Positions 32,588-41,111 of a stretch of DNA of 64,000 nt are shown in pieces (the first letter of the stretch is position 1; every line of letters starts with the position of its first letter). The stretch covers positions 434,001 to 498,000 of the forward strand of contig NZ_CP038231.1 in assembly GCF_006542395.2 (NCBI RefSeq), in the 5' to 3' direction. The notes under the pieces were generated by a model. It saw nothing but the letters and a program-made list of their open reading frames with translations. It was not told the DNA's origin and made no database searches. The translations under genes were made by a program, and so were the position numbers. This stretch comes from Formicincola oecophyllae. Lineage in GTDB: Bacteria; Pseudomonadota; Alphaproteobacteria; Acetobacterales; Acetobacteraceae.

Positions 32588-33630
32588 GCGGTGGCTTCAA
32601 GGGTGTTGGACAGCAGGCAGGCTATGGTCATAGGGCCAACCCCGCCAGGCACTGGGGTGATGGCCCCAGCGCGCAGACGGGCGCCAGCCATGTCCACATC
32701 TCCCACCAAATGGGTTGGCTTGGCCTTTTCCCCTTGTTCAGCACGCGCGTTGGCCATCTCCGCCTCCGTGCGCTGAACGCGATTGATGCCGACATCAATC
32801 ACAATGGCCCCTTCCTTCACCCAATCACCTTTGACCAGGCGTGGAACCCCTGTGGCCACCACCAGAATATCTGCCTGGCGGCACAGTTCAGGAACATGGC
32901 GTGAGGTCTTCTGCACCAACGTCACCGTGCAGCCCTGCTGCATCAAAAGCTGTGCCATGGGACGCCCCACCAGGGGGGAGGCGCCCACCATGACCGCGTG
33001 AAGGCCCGTCAAGCTTTCATGGCCAGTCAGGTGAGCCTGCGCCGCCTTGATGAGATAGAGGCAGCCCAAAGGCGTGCACGGCACAATCCCTTCAGGGTTT
33101 TGGTTTTCACGCTGCGCCACAGCCAAGCGCCCTGCATTAAGGGCGCCCAGCCCGTCAACGTCCTTTTCAGGGGCGATGGCGCCCAGCAAACGCAAAGGGT
33201 CCATGTGGGGCGGCAGGGGCAACTGCAGTAGAATGCCATTGACCACTGGATCAGCGTTCAGTCGTTCGATAAGGGCGTACAGATCCTCCTCAGGGGTGTC
33301 CGCCTCCAAAACATGCTTCCAGGAAGTCATGCCAGCAGCGATTGTGGCGGCTTCCTTGTGGCGCACATAGACCTCTGAAGCCGGATCATTGCCCACAAGA
33401 ATAACAGCCAGGCCAGGTACCCCCTGCCCTGCTTGCTTCATGGCCGCCACAGCCCCTTTGACGCGCGCTTGCAAGGCCTGGCCATAGCTTTTGCCATCAA
33501 TCAAGGCAGCGCCTTCAGACTGGGGGATAATGAAAGAGGGCTGGGAATCCTCATGGCCAGGCACCCTTGAAGCCCCCGACGAATTGCCGGCAGGGGCTGG
33601 TGATGGCATGATAGGGGTGCGGTCAGTCAT
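32539..33630 (-). CDS. folD: bifunctional methylenetetrahydrofolate dehydrogenase/cyclohydrolase
   Basis: FolD interconverts 5,10-methylene-, methenyl- and 10-formyl-tetrahydrofolate. Motifs present: YVRHKEAA with the active-site Lys, QLPLPPH, PEKDVDGL, the Rossmann segment VGASPLVGRPMAQLL, VVATGVPRLV, VIDVGINR, GDVD and TPVPGGVGPMT. At 363 aa it is longer than usual (about 285-300), owing to a Pro/Ser-rich leader of about 42 residues before LIDGKSYGQ and a longer tail. An ATG eight codons in is an alternative start. It is divergent from threonine aldolase, another one-carbon enzyme. Confidence 0.95.
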   Translation of the reverse strand: MTDRTPIMPSPAPAGNSSGASRVPGHEDSQPSFIIPQSEGAALIDGKSYGQALQARVKGAVAAMKQAGQGVPGLAVILVGNDPASEVYVRHKEAATIAAGMTSWKHVLEADTPEEDLYALIERLNADPVVNGILLQLPLPPHMDPLRLLGAIAPEKDVDGLGALNAGRLAVAQRENQNPEGIVPCTPLGCLYLIKAAQAHLTGHESLTGLHAVMVGASPLVGRPMAQLLMQQGCTVTLVQKTSRHVPELCRQADILVVATGVPRLVKGDWVKEGAIVIDVGINRVQRTEAEMANARAEQGEKAKPTHLVGDVDMAGARLRAGAITPVPGGVGPMTIACLLSNTLEATAWQKGLRENMQGSFGA

Positions 33631-33729
33631 GATGCGGCACTCTGGAGCATTGGGGATTTCCCCAGTTCATAACGCTTTTTAGATTATTTTCACAATTTCA
33701 AAACTTTGACAGCGCATCAGGACACCATC

Positions 33730-34926
33730 ATGGCAGCGGCACTGGCGACCAAACCCACCCCCGACACCCTCTACGCTGAAGGGACAGTCCGCAAAGATTT
33801 CACAAGCGATAACGTTGCCCCTGTGGACGAAGCCGTCATGGCAGCCATGGTGGCAGCCAACCAAGGCAATGCCACCCCCTATGGTCTTGATCCGTTGGGG
33901 AGCGCGCTTGAGGAAAAGTTCCGCCAAGCTTTTGGCATCGATGTGGCCGTGTTCACAGCCACCACTGGAACGGCAGCCAATGCCTTGAGCCTGGCCAGCC
34001 TGGTTCAGCCCTGGGGCAGCGTGGTGTGTGACGGGGCAGCCCACATTGATAATGACGAGGGGGGGGCGCCTGAATTTTTCACAGGGGGGAGCAAAATCTA
34101 TCCCCTCCCGTCCCATGATGGCCGCATGGACCCAGCCGCTTTGAAAACGGCCATGGAGCATAACAAAGCCAAAGGCGTTCTGGCCCCTCCCTACCAGGCG
34201 CTTTCCCTAACGCAAGCAACGGAATGGGGCACTGTCTACACCCCAACGCAGCTGCAGGCGCTTTGCGCAACAGCGCATGAAGGTGACTTGGCCGTTCATC
34301 TGGACGGCGCGCGTTTGGGCAACGCCCTGGCCCATCTGAAAACGCGCCACCCTGCCACCACCTTGGCGGAAGCCACATGGGGGGCAGGGGTGGACGTTCT
34401 GGTGTTTGGCGGCACCAAGGCTGGCGCCATGGCGGCGGAAGCCATCGTGTTTTTCCTCAACCCCCAAAGCCCAGCCCACAGCCAGGTTGAACGCGCTGTC
34501 GCCTCCATGCGCAGGCAGGTGAAGCGTTCTGGGCATTTGTGGTCTAAAGGGCGCTACCTGTCTGCTCAGTTGCTGGCCCTGCTGGAGGATGGGCACACAG
34601 CCATGCCCCGTTGGCTGGCCAATGGCGCCCATGCCAACCAAATGGCACGCCAATTGCGCGCAGGGTTGGACAAGCGCTCCACTGAACGTGGCTTGAAGCT
34701 GCCTTTCGCTACTGAAAGTGACGAGCTATTCGTTGTTATGCCAACGCAGCTTGCCAACAAGCTGGCTGAACAGGGGTTCAGCTTCTATCGCTTCCCCGTG
34801 CCGCCTTTTATTCAAAGTCCCCAGCGCCAAGGCCAAGATGACATCATGGTGCGTTTCGTCACCAGCTTTTACACGCGACCCCAAGACGTCCAGGCTTTGC
34901 TCAATGCTTTTGACGGTGACTTTTGA
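33730..34926 (+). CDS. ltaE: low-specificity L-threonine aldolase (PLP enzyme)
   Basis: A fold-type I PLP enzyme, 398 aa, that cleaves threonine or allo-threonine to glycine and acetaldehyde. The FTSDNVAPV start, the ATTGTAANAL phosphate region, HLDGARLGNA with the PLP-binding Asp, and the Schiff-base Lys in FGGTKAGA (about 230) are clear. The ATG at 33730 is preferred, with AGGA 8 nt upstream; a TTG eight codons earlier is open. It is divergent from folD and 2 nt before a secreted orphan gene. Beta-eliminating relatives cannot be excluded. Confidence 0.9.
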   Translation: MAAALATKPTPDTLYAEGTVRKDFTSDNVAPVDEAVMAAMVAANQGNATPYGLDPLGSALEEKFRQAFGIDVAVFTATTGTAANALSLASLVQPWGSVVCDGAAHIDNDEGGAPEFFTGGSKIYPLPSHDGRMDPAALKTAMEHNKAKGVLAPPYQALSLTQATEWGTVYTPTQLQALCATAHEGDLAVHLDGARLGNALAHLKTRHPATTLAEATWGAGVDVLVFGGTKAGAMAAEAIVFFLNPQSPAHSQVERAVASMRRQVKRSGHLWSKGRYLSAQLLALLEDGHTAMPRWLANGAHANQMARQLRAGLDKRSTERGLKLPFATESDELFVVMPTQLANKLAEQGFSFYRFPVPPFIQSPQRQGQDDIMVRFVTSFYTRPQDVQALLNAFDGDF

Positions 34927-34928
34927 CG

Positions 34929-35597
34929 ATGCCCCACCTGTCCAGCCAGATTGATGGACCATCAAAGGTGCCAGGAGGACCCCTGCTCCTGCTGTTAGCT
35001 TTTCTAGTGCCTGCTGTGCTCCAGCCAGCCCATGCCGCAGGGGAAATCATGCCTTTGCAGGTGCCCCATCTGCAAACTGTGCTAGAGGCCCAGCAAGGCC
35101 ACTGGATGACCTTCCGCCTTTTAGATAAGAGCACGCCTAACAAACCCCCTCATGAAAGGGCGTTGTTGATGTGCATGGCTGGCTCAGCAGATCCCAGCCT
35201 GGCGAGCACCACCTTGATGCTGCAATTTGACCACCGCCATTTGGAGGTGAGGGTGGCCAACGGCAACTGGGCTTTGCTGCCCCCCCTTCATGGAAAGGAT
35301 GAGGGGGAGGAGAAAGCACCCACAGGCACACTGACAGTGCAGGCTGGCCCCTATAGCCAGAGCTGGCCTGCCAAAGTCGGCGATGACCATATTGTGGTGG
35401 CCCAGCCAGCTGCCAATGGGGCGCCTGCGCTTCTCAAGGCCCTGTCGCAGGCGCCTGTGGCGACTATACACATCACCATGCAGTCTGAAAGCGCTCAGCC
35501 CCTCTCAGAAAGTAGTTCCGTGCCGCTTAATGGCGCTGCGCAAGCCATGACGGCTTTCAGGGGGTGTGCACGCCACATGGGCTGGGGCGGTTTCTAA
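34929..35597 (+). CDS. secreted protein of unknown function
   Basis: A 222-aa exported protein: the signal peptide has a strong Leu-rich core (LLLLLAFLVPAVL) with cleavage near AHAAGE. The mature part is beta-rich with two widely spaced cysteines (LLMCMAG and FRGCARH). The C-terminal pattern of a Ser/Pro stretch, then LNGAAQAMTAFRGC, recalls IalB-type periplasmic proteins, but the match is weak. It begins 2 nt after ltaE and is probably co-transcribed by position. Confidence 0.6.
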   Translation: MPHLSSQIDGPSKVPGGPLLLLLAFLVPAVLQPAHAAGEIMPLQVPHLQTVLEAQQGHWMTFRLLDKSTPNKPPHERALLMCMAGSADPSLASTTLMLQFDHRHLEVRVANGNWALLPPLHGKDEGEEKAPTGTLTVQAGPYSQSWPAKVGDDHIVVAQPAANGAPALLKALSQAPVATIHITMQSESAQPLSESSSVPLNGAAQAMTAFRGCARHMGWGGF

Positions 35598-35682
35598 ACA
35601 ACTGCGCCAGCCCTGGCCCTGTGGAGCACCTAAATGCCTGCAACCAGGCCTGCCTGCTGGCAAGGCCTGGCCCGTTCAGCAA

Positions 35683-37320
35683 TTAGGGGCCACTTTCAGG
35701 GTCATCTTCCTGAACGCTGCTGGGTGAAACGGCGACAAAGAGCGTTTCATGGTCGCGGACAATCTGCAGCAAGGCTGGTTGGTGGCGCGCCAGGGCTTTC
35801 TGGATGCCTTCCACCACAGCCGCCAGGGTTGGAGTTGGGGTTTCCCCCACGCTGATGATGACATCGCCAGCCTGGATGCCAGCATGTTGGGCCGGGCTGT
35901 TCGGTGCCACCTCAGCCACGACAGCGCCATTGATTGATGAGTTCAGCCCCAGTTGCTGCCTGTTAAGGGCCGAAAGGGGCGCCAAGCCGAAGCCCAGCTT
36001 GCCCTGGCCCCCAACCTTCATTTTACCTGAACCTTCAGTGTCCACATGGTTGTTGGGGGGCAGACCCACCTCAAAGGCCACATCGCGGTGGGTGCCGGCA
36101 CGCCACACACTGAGCATGGCTTTGCTGCCTGGCTTCAGGGCTGTAACCTTCACAGTCAAATCGTGGGGGGACTGCACCATGTGGTTGTTGATGCTGAGGA
36201 TAAGGTCACCACTTTTCAGCCCCGCCTTGGCAGCAGGGCTTGAAGGCACCACCATGCTGATCAAGGCCCCCTTAGGCATCGCGCCTGGGGCCAGTGGCAT
36301 GCCCAGTGCCTGTGCGATGGCCCCAGATACTGGCTGCGTTGCCACACCCAAATAGCCGCGCACCACATGGCCAGTGCGTTTGAGCTGCTCCACCACCGTG
36401 CGCACTGTGTTGGAGGGGATAGCAAAACCCAGCCCAATCGACCCACCACCATTGGAGGAGACGATCAGCGCGTTGACGCCAGCTACCTTGCCATTCAACG
36501 TAATAAGAGGGCCACCAGAGTTGCCCTGGTTAATGGGGGCATCCACCTGGATGAAATCATTGTAGCGCCCCAAATGGAGGTCACGCCCCAAGGCGGAGAC
36601 GATGCCAGCCGTGATGGTGCCGCCAAAACCCAAGGGGTTGCCAATGGCTGCCACCCACTGCCCTGGCTGCACGTCATCTGAATCGCCCAGCTCCAGCCAT
36701 GGCAGGGCATGACCAGCGTGGATGCGGACAAGCGCCAGATCGGTTTTGTCGTCATGGCCCACCAGCGTGCCTGGCAGGATGGAGCCATCAGCCAATTTCA
36801 CCGTGATGCGCTCTGCGCCGTTCACAACATGGTTGTTGGTGACGATGTAACCATCAGGTGAAACCAGGAAGCCAGAACCACGGGCTTCTATGGTTTGGTG
36901 GGCAGGCTCGCCCTGCATGGGCCCCATGGGAAAGCCTGGAAAGGGGGGGAAAGGAAACATGAAGGGCGACATGCCCATGCCGCCCATGGGGTTTTCGGGC
37001 CCCATCTCACCAGCCATAGTGTCACTGTCCGCCTTCATGTGGACGGAGAGGCTGACAACCGCTGGGCGCGCTGCCTTGGCGATATTCACAAAATCAGGCA
37101 AGCAATTGCAATGAGCTTTGACATTGGCTGGAGCCACCACAGACTGGGGGGCACGGACCGTGGCAGGGGCGCTTGCAATGCTGGTGGCTGGTTCAGCCAA
37201 CGCGCTCCAAGGCGCGGCCACCATGGCGGCGCCAGCCAGCATCAAGAGTCTGCGCGCTGAAATGGTGGTAATAAGATGAGGAAGCCTGGAAGGGGAACCA
37301 GGGCAGCCAATCTGCGTCAT
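35683..37320 (-). CDS. DegP/HtrA-family periplasmic serine protease
   Basis: A Do-type protease-chaperone, 545 aa, for periplasmic protein quality control. An exported N-terminus (ARRLLMLAGAAMVAAPWSALA) precedes a trypsin-like domain with the triad His164 (TNNHVV), Asp194 (DKTDLALVR) and Ser268 (GNSGGPL), and then two PDZ domains (about 330-430 and 460-530). An unusual Met/Pro/Phe/Gly-rich stretch at about 101-138 lies in the LA-loop region before the catalytic His. It is monocistronic. Confidence 0.93.
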   Translation of the reverse strand: MTQIGCPGSPSRLPHLITTISARRLLMLAGAAMVAAPWSALAEPATSIASAPATVRAPQSVVAPANVKAHCNCLPDFVNIAKAARPAVVSLSVHMKADSDTMAGEMGPENPMGGMGMSPFMFPFPPFPGFPMGPMQGEPAHQTIEARGSGFLVSPDGYIVTNNHVVNGAERITVKLADGSILPGTLVGHDDKTDLALVRIHAGHALPWLELGDSDDVQPGQWVAAIGNPLGFGGTITAGIVSALGRDLHLGRYNDFIQVDAPINQGNSGGPLITLNGKVAGVNALIVSSNGGGSIGLGFAIPSNTVRTVVEQLKRTGHVVRGYLGVATQPVSGAIAQALGMPLAPGAMPKGALISMVVPSSPAAKAGLKSGDLILSINNHMVQSPHDLTVKVTALKPGSKAMLSVWRAGTHRDVAFEVGLPPNNHVDTEGSGKMKVGGQGKLGFGLAPLSALNRQQLGLNSSINGAVVAEVAPNSPAQHAGIQAGDVIISVGETPTPTLAAVVEGIQKALARHQPALLQIVRDHETLFVAVSPSSVQEDDPESGP

Positions 37321-37676
37321 GTGCGCTCCTGCATGTTATGGCAACCGAAACCACCTGATGTGAGAACGGCCTTCTTGATCTGGGGAATTTAAAACCCAAT
37401 TCTGGCTTCAATCAGGCCGCATGACGTGCTCCTGAACCGAGAGGAGGGAGGCAAGCCAACAACCTTCTTGAGGAAATGGTGTGCCAACTGCTTTTTTGAA
37501 AGGTGTCGGGCGTTTTTAGCTGCACAGGCTTGTGGGGCCATTGGCAAGTGGGGCAGTTGATCAGGTGCTGACCAGGCAAAGATTAAAGGCACAGTGCGCC
37601 AATCACAAAAAAGCCCTGAACCTTTTGGTTCAGGGCCTTGGCCTTCCTGTTCACAGCGCCTAGGCGCTGGGAGGGA
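37321..37676. other. upstream region of the DegP-like gene
   Basis: A gap of about 350 bp between two minus-strand genes. It holds the clear terminator of the upstream small gene (37605-37636). Nearer the protease, the minus strand has AT-rich -10-like stretches (TTTTAAATT near 37387-37393) but no clean sigma-70 or sigma-32 pair that I can defend. No gene is seen. Confidence 0.4.
37605..37636 (-). terminator. Rho-independent terminator
   Basis: On the minus strand GCCCTGAACC-AAAA-GGTTCAGGGC is a perfect 10-bp stem followed by TTTTTTG, about 40 nt after the stop of the small DUF1737-like gene. This is a textbook terminator. Confidence 0.9.
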
Positions 37677-37859
37677 TCAAGCCTCTTTCTTGATCAGCGT
37701 CTGCGTGAAACGCACATGAACCTGGCTCTGGTTGTCAGGGGCTGTGGTCAGCACCACCAGCTGACCTGGGCCGACAACCTCATAACCTTCCTTCAGCAAT
37801 TCGCTGACTTTGGCTTCAAGCTCAGTATTGGAACCGGTGACCAGAAAACGATAATCCAT
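37677..37859 (-). CDS. small protein resembling the DUF1737 family
   Basis: A 60-aa cytosolic protein. MDYRFLVTGSNTELEAKVSELLKEGYEVVGPG has the strand-helix-strand look of DUF1737-type proteins (short proteins beginning with a Tyr-Arg strand and an NxGYE-like turn), and the C-terminal strand ends in KKEA. The start at 37859 is chosen for GGGGA 8 nt upstream; an ATG five codons earlier is in frame. A perfect terminator follows. The function of this family is not known. Confidence 0.75.
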   Translation of the reverse strand: MDYRFLVTGSNTELEAKVSELLKEGYEVVGPGQLVVLTTAPDNQSQVHVRFTQTLIKKEA

Positions 37860-38012
37860 AACCACAATCCCCATCAGGTGTTGAATGCCCGTTGTTTGCC
37901 AACAGGCAGGTCATTCTCTGAAACTAGCAGATAACACATTCCTAGTTACGCTGCCAGAGATGAGGGAGAATTTTATTAATGAAAACTTAACCAACCGTTC
38001 AAAAAACAGGCG

Positions 38013-38264
38013 TCAGAGGCCTTCCATATCCAAACGCTGGTCACGCCAATTAGCCAGGCCAATGATGGCTTCATCCATGGTCTGCACCACCGTGCGCAGG
38101 GAAGCTGCGTCTGCCGCCACTTTGGGGCCATTTGTGCCAGGCAGCCAGGATGCTGGCAGCTCACCTTTGCCAGGGCCCGTTTTGAGGGCTTCAAGGCGGC
38201 TTTGGAATTCCGTTATCAAATCATCCCAGACATTGGCCTGGTGGCTGGCTGGTTGTGCTTTCAT
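38013..38264 (-). CDS. small helical protein coupled to crcB
   Basis: An 83-aa soluble protein of unknown function, predicted mostly helical (VWDDLITEFQSRLEALK; LRTVVQTMDEAIIGLANWRDQRLDM). Its start overlaps the crcB stop by 4 bp (ATGA), so it is co-translated with the fluoride channel. Nothing in the sequence links it directly to fluoride. Confidence 0.7.
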   Translation of the reverse strand: MKAQPASHQANVWDDLITEFQSRLEALKTGPGKGELPASWLPGTNGPKVAADAASLRTVVQTMDEAIIGLANWRDQRLDMEGL

Positions 38265-38815
38265 GGCTTACCTCCCTCCTGGGGTAGAGGCGCCTTGTGG
38301 GCAGGGTGGGGCATATGGTGCCCCGTCAACACAGGGCCAGGGGATGTGGTGCGCTGTTGTTGGGCCTGCCATTGCGCCTGTTGCAATGTGGCTTCGGCTT
38401 CCTGGGGCTGCAGGGCGGCACTAAGGCGCTGCCCACAAAGATCCCCCAAGGCCACGGCCAACATGCACAGAACAACGCTGCCCAAGAGGTTGATGAGCCC
38501 ACGGCCAAGCGCGCCATGCTTGAACAGTTCCAACGTTTGAAGGGTGAGGCTGGAGAAGGTGGTGTAACCACCACAGAACCCTACCATAATGAACAGGCGC
38601 GCCTGGTCTGAAAGGGCCCAACGTCCACTGCCACCTGTATTGGCCATGGCCAGCGCACCAACCATGCCAATGATGAAACAGCCGCTGATGTTGATTCCAA
38701 TGGTGCCCAAGGGCAAGTGGCGGTCCAAGGGAGCCGTCAGCACTGAGACGAGAAAACGCGCAAGCGTTCCCAAAGCGCCGCCCGCCATGACGATCAAACA
38801 GGTTGTAAAAGACAA
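38261..38815 (-). CDS. crcB: CrcB/Fluc fluoride ion channel
   Basis: A four-helix inner-membrane fluoride exporter that works as an antiparallel dimer. GGALGTLARFLV (helix 1), GTIGINISGCFIIG (helix 2 with the conserved Asn) and GFCGGYTTFSSLTLQ (helix 3 Phe-box region) are diagnostic. At 184 aa it carries a Gln/Pro-rich tail of about 60 residues beyond the usual 125. No fluoride riboswitch was recognised in the 60 bp upstream. Confidence 0.93.
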   Translation of the reverse strand: MSFTTCLIVMAGGALGTLARFLVSVLTAPLDRHLPLGTIGINISGCFIIGMVGALAMANTGGSGRWALSDQARLFIMVGFCGGYTTFSSLTLQTLELFKHGALGRGLINLLGSVVLCMLAVALGDLCGQRLSAALQPQEAEATLQQAQWQAQQQRTTSPGPVLTGHHMPHPAHKAPLPQEGGKP

Positions 38816-38879
38816 AAACGAACCCTTTCATTTTAAGGGAACTCTATTAAGAGCCTAGCACCCCAGAAGCGTATTAACC

Positions 38880-39029
38880 ATGGCAGCGTTTCTGCGGCGT
38901 TTTGATAACAACCACCAAGTCACCTTGGAACAACCTGTCAAGCCCCACAACCTTTCAGGGCGCATGGCGCCCTTGTCCATCACTGGCTTCACGCTGGACA
39001 TGACCCCAGGCCCCAAGGGCAAATCTTGA
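38880..39029 (+). CDS. possible small protein (49 aa)
   Basis: An open frame from ATG 38880 encodes a basic 49-residue peptide beginning MAAFLRRFDNNHQVTLEQ and ending GPKGKS. Codon choice looks like that of neighbouring genes, and it sits between divergent crcB and the next plus-strand gene (51 bp away). The ribosome-binding site is weak (AGAAG), and no family is recognised. Confidence 0.35.
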   Translation: MAAFLRRFDNNHQVTLEQPVKPHNLSGRMAPLSITGFTLDMTPGPKGKS

Positions 39030-39080
39030 ACATGTGCCCCCTTACGTATCATATGATTTTGTTACAGAGGAGAAACCATC

Positions 39081-39407
39081 ATGACACTGGGGCCATTGAT
39101 TGGACTGGCGGTTGTTGCCGCCTTGGCATTGTGGGTGTGGCGCCACCTTTCAGGACCATTTGGACGCATTGTAGCGCTGGTACTGGTGGGGGCCTATCTG
39201 GGGCTCTGGCTATTAGCGCGCCTAGCCAATGGCACAGCCAACACATTGACCCATATGGGGCAGGACATAACATTGTTTTCATCACATTTACTGATGTGGA
39301 TCATGAAAACTGGGGTTATCCTGACCATTATTGTGGTGGTTATGGCAGGCTTCCTGTTGTGGCGGCTGGTGCGCCATTGGCGCCAAGGCCCCAAAGGGAC
39401 AGTTTAA
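39081..39407 (+). CDS. small integral membrane protein of unknown function
   Basis: A 108-aa protein with hydrophobic segments at about 4-20, 29-47 and 71-96, and a basic C-terminus (RLVRHWRQGPKG), consistent with a small inner-membrane protein. AGGAG precedes the ATG by 10 nt. It lies 120 bp upstream of mscL on the same strand. No family is recognised. Confidence 0.7.
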   Translation: MTLGPLIGLAVVAALALWVWRHLSGPFGRIVALVLVGAYLGLWLLARLANGTANTLTHMGQDITLFSSHLLMWIMKTGVILTIIVVVMAGFLLWRLVRHWRQGPKGTV

Positions 39408-39526
39408 TGCCCACTCCCTCAGGCGGTGCCATGTGCACTAACAGCTTCAAACACGCCCCGCCATTTATTTGCCCATGCAGTCATAATGCTGTTGGCTGAC
39501 CCTTCACGTTCACTTGAGGAATGCCC

Positions 39527-40108
39527 ATGAATAATCATCCTAAGGATGCCACCCAGACCATCGAGCATGACGCCCATGACCTCCAGAAGCGCTTGCAGCA
39601 GGTCCACATGCCTGGCTGGGTGGGGGATTTCCGCAAATTTATTATGCGCGGCAATGTCATGGACATGGCCGTTGGTATGGTGGTGGGCGCGGCCTTCACC
39701 GCCATTGTCAACTCTGTAGTCACCAACCTGCTCACACCCGTCATCGCTGTGCTGACTGGGGGGATTGATTTCTCCAACCTGTATGTCGTGCTCAAAGGGC
39801 CGCGTCTGCCCACATTGGCGGCAGAAAAGGCAGCTGGCGCCATCACGCTCAATATTGGCCTTTTCCTGAATGCGCTGATTCAGTTCCTCATCATCGCCTT
39901 CTTCATTTTCTGGCTCATGCGTATCATTGGACGCATCATGAACAACCAGGCCGCCAAACCTGAGGAAGCCCCCAAGCCCAGCACAGAGGAAGTCTTGCTG
40001 AGCGAAATCCGTGACCTTCTGGCTGCCGCTAACCCAAAAGCTGCAGAAGAAGTGACGGCCAAGCTGGCTGAAGCTGACAAAAGCCCCAACCCAACCGCCC
40101 AAACCTAA
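39527..40108 (+). CDS. mscL: large-conductance mechanosensitive channel
   Basis: MscL, 193 aa, opens under membrane tension to release solutes during osmotic downshock. FRKFIMRGNVMDMAVGMVVGAAFTAIVNSVV is the N-terminal helix and TM1, and LNALIQFLIIAFFIFWLMRIIG is TM2. The family is usually 130-150 aa; here there are an extra N-terminal leader of about 35 residues and a longer Ala/Glu/Lys-rich C-terminal helix region containing the EVLLSEIRDLL motif. The second ATG (39527) is favoured, with GAGGA 6 nt upstream. Confidence 0.95.
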   Translation: MNNHPKDATQTIEHDAHDLQKRLQQVHMPGWVGDFRKFIMRGNVMDMAVGMVVGAAFTAIVNSVVTNLLTPVIAVLTGGIDFSNLYVVLKGPRLPTLAAEKAAGAITLNIGLFLNALIQFLIIAFFIFWLMRIIGRIMNNQAAKPEEAPKPSTEEVLLSEIRDLLAAANPKAAEEVTAKLAEADKSPNPTAQT

Positions 40109-40122
40109 AGAAGGGACACGCT

Positions 40123-40947
40123 ATGCCAAGCCTGCACCCCATCACAGCCCAGCGCGCTGCTCAGCCAAACAAACGCCGCTGGGTGCGCCCAGGCGTGGTC
40201 GCCCTTTTAAGCATGGCGGGTCTGCTCTGCCCTTTTACAAAAGCTGAAGCGGCCCCAAGCGCTTTGCAAAGCCTGATGGGTGACAGCACCCCTGGTAAGG
40301 TGGAGGGGCAGGTTCATGGTGCCTGGTCGGTGGTGAGCGCCCAGATCAACCTAGAAAAGCTAACCTCCATGCCATTGCCCATGCCAGGGCTGAACGCTGT
40401 GCCTGTTTGTGCTATGTCTGCCACGTTGCCAGCTCTTTCAAACGGGCATGTCGACAAAACAGCCCCTGCCCTGTCCCTGGTTATGGGTGCAGTGCCGCTG
40501 ATGATCAGTGCAGGGAGTGGCCCCACCTTGGTTTTGGGACTAGTCATGGAGCAGAATCCAGATTGGCATATGAAAACCAATCAGCTTCCCCTGACAGGGA
40601 AAGCGACTTTCAGCCTAGCAGATCCTGCCAAGGATAATTCAGCAGACCTTAATACGGCTCCCGTCAGCTTGACCTTGATGCAATTGCACAGCGATACATT
40701 GGTCAATCTGGATTTCAACGATCCTCACAAAGCGCTCTGGGACCTACTAGCCAAATTGGGGCAGGATGATTCCAACAACCCCTCTGTGCAGATGACTGAA
40801 ACCATCGGCGCTAAAAAATGGCTTATACCCCAGGATGGCCTCTCCCCTGCTTTGGCTACCATGAAGCGCTGCGTTCAAACAGGCGCACTGCAGCCAACGC
40901 CCGTCAACAGCGCCACAGATCCCTTTGCCACCTCCGCTACACCGTAA
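40123..40947 (+). CDS. secreted protein of unknown function
   Basis: A 274-aa exported protein: basic N-terminus, hydrophobic PGVVALLSMAGLLCP, cleavage near AEA at about 43. The mature part has a cysteine pair (CAMSATLP; KRCVQTGA) and ends Ser/Ala/Pro-rich. No family is recognised. It follows mscL by 14 nt with AAGGGA before its ATG, so the two are probably co-transcribed. A bidirectional terminator follows. Confidence 0.7.
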   Translation: MPSLHPITAQRAAQPNKRRWVRPGVVALLSMAGLLCPFTKAEAAPSALQSLMGDSTPGKVEGQVHGAWSVVSAQINLEKLTSMPLPMPGLNAVPVCAMSATLPALSNGHVDKTAPALSLVMGAVPLMISAGSGPTLVLGLVMEQNPDWHMKTNQLPLTGKATFSLADPAKDNSADLNTAPVSLTLMQLHSDTLVNLDFNDPHKALWDLLAKLGQDDSNNPSVQMTETIGAKKWLIPQDGLSPALATMKRCVQTGALQPTPVNSATDPFATSATP

Positions 40948-41012
40948 AGCCCTAAAGGGCCCTGGAGGGGCATTCAGTTAACAACGATGTTGGGCGCTAG
41001 CTCAACACGTCA

Positions 41013-41049
41013 TGAAAAAAGGCTTTCCCCCGAAGGAAAGCCTTTTTCA
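41013..41049. terminator. bidirectional Rho-independent terminator
   Basis: GAAAAAGGCTTTCC and GGAAAGCCTTTTTC form a perfect 14-bp stem around a short loop, flanked by A and T runs on both sides. It can end the plus-strand mscL unit and the minus-strand His-rich gene, which converge here. Confidence 0.88.
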
Positions 41050-41111
41050 TTAAGCTACCCACACTTCAACTGAAGTGTTTAGGGCAGCTAAAACCGCCTG
41101 TGGCCTGAACC

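Noticed and set aside
38816-38879. Fluoride riboswitch upstream of crcB
   Set aside because: The short 64-bp upstream region lacks the conserved riboswitch core that would be expected.
39419-40102. 227-aa minus-strand open frame opposite mscL
   Set aside because: MscL motifs on the plus strand are unambiguous; the minus frame is acidic antisense translation.
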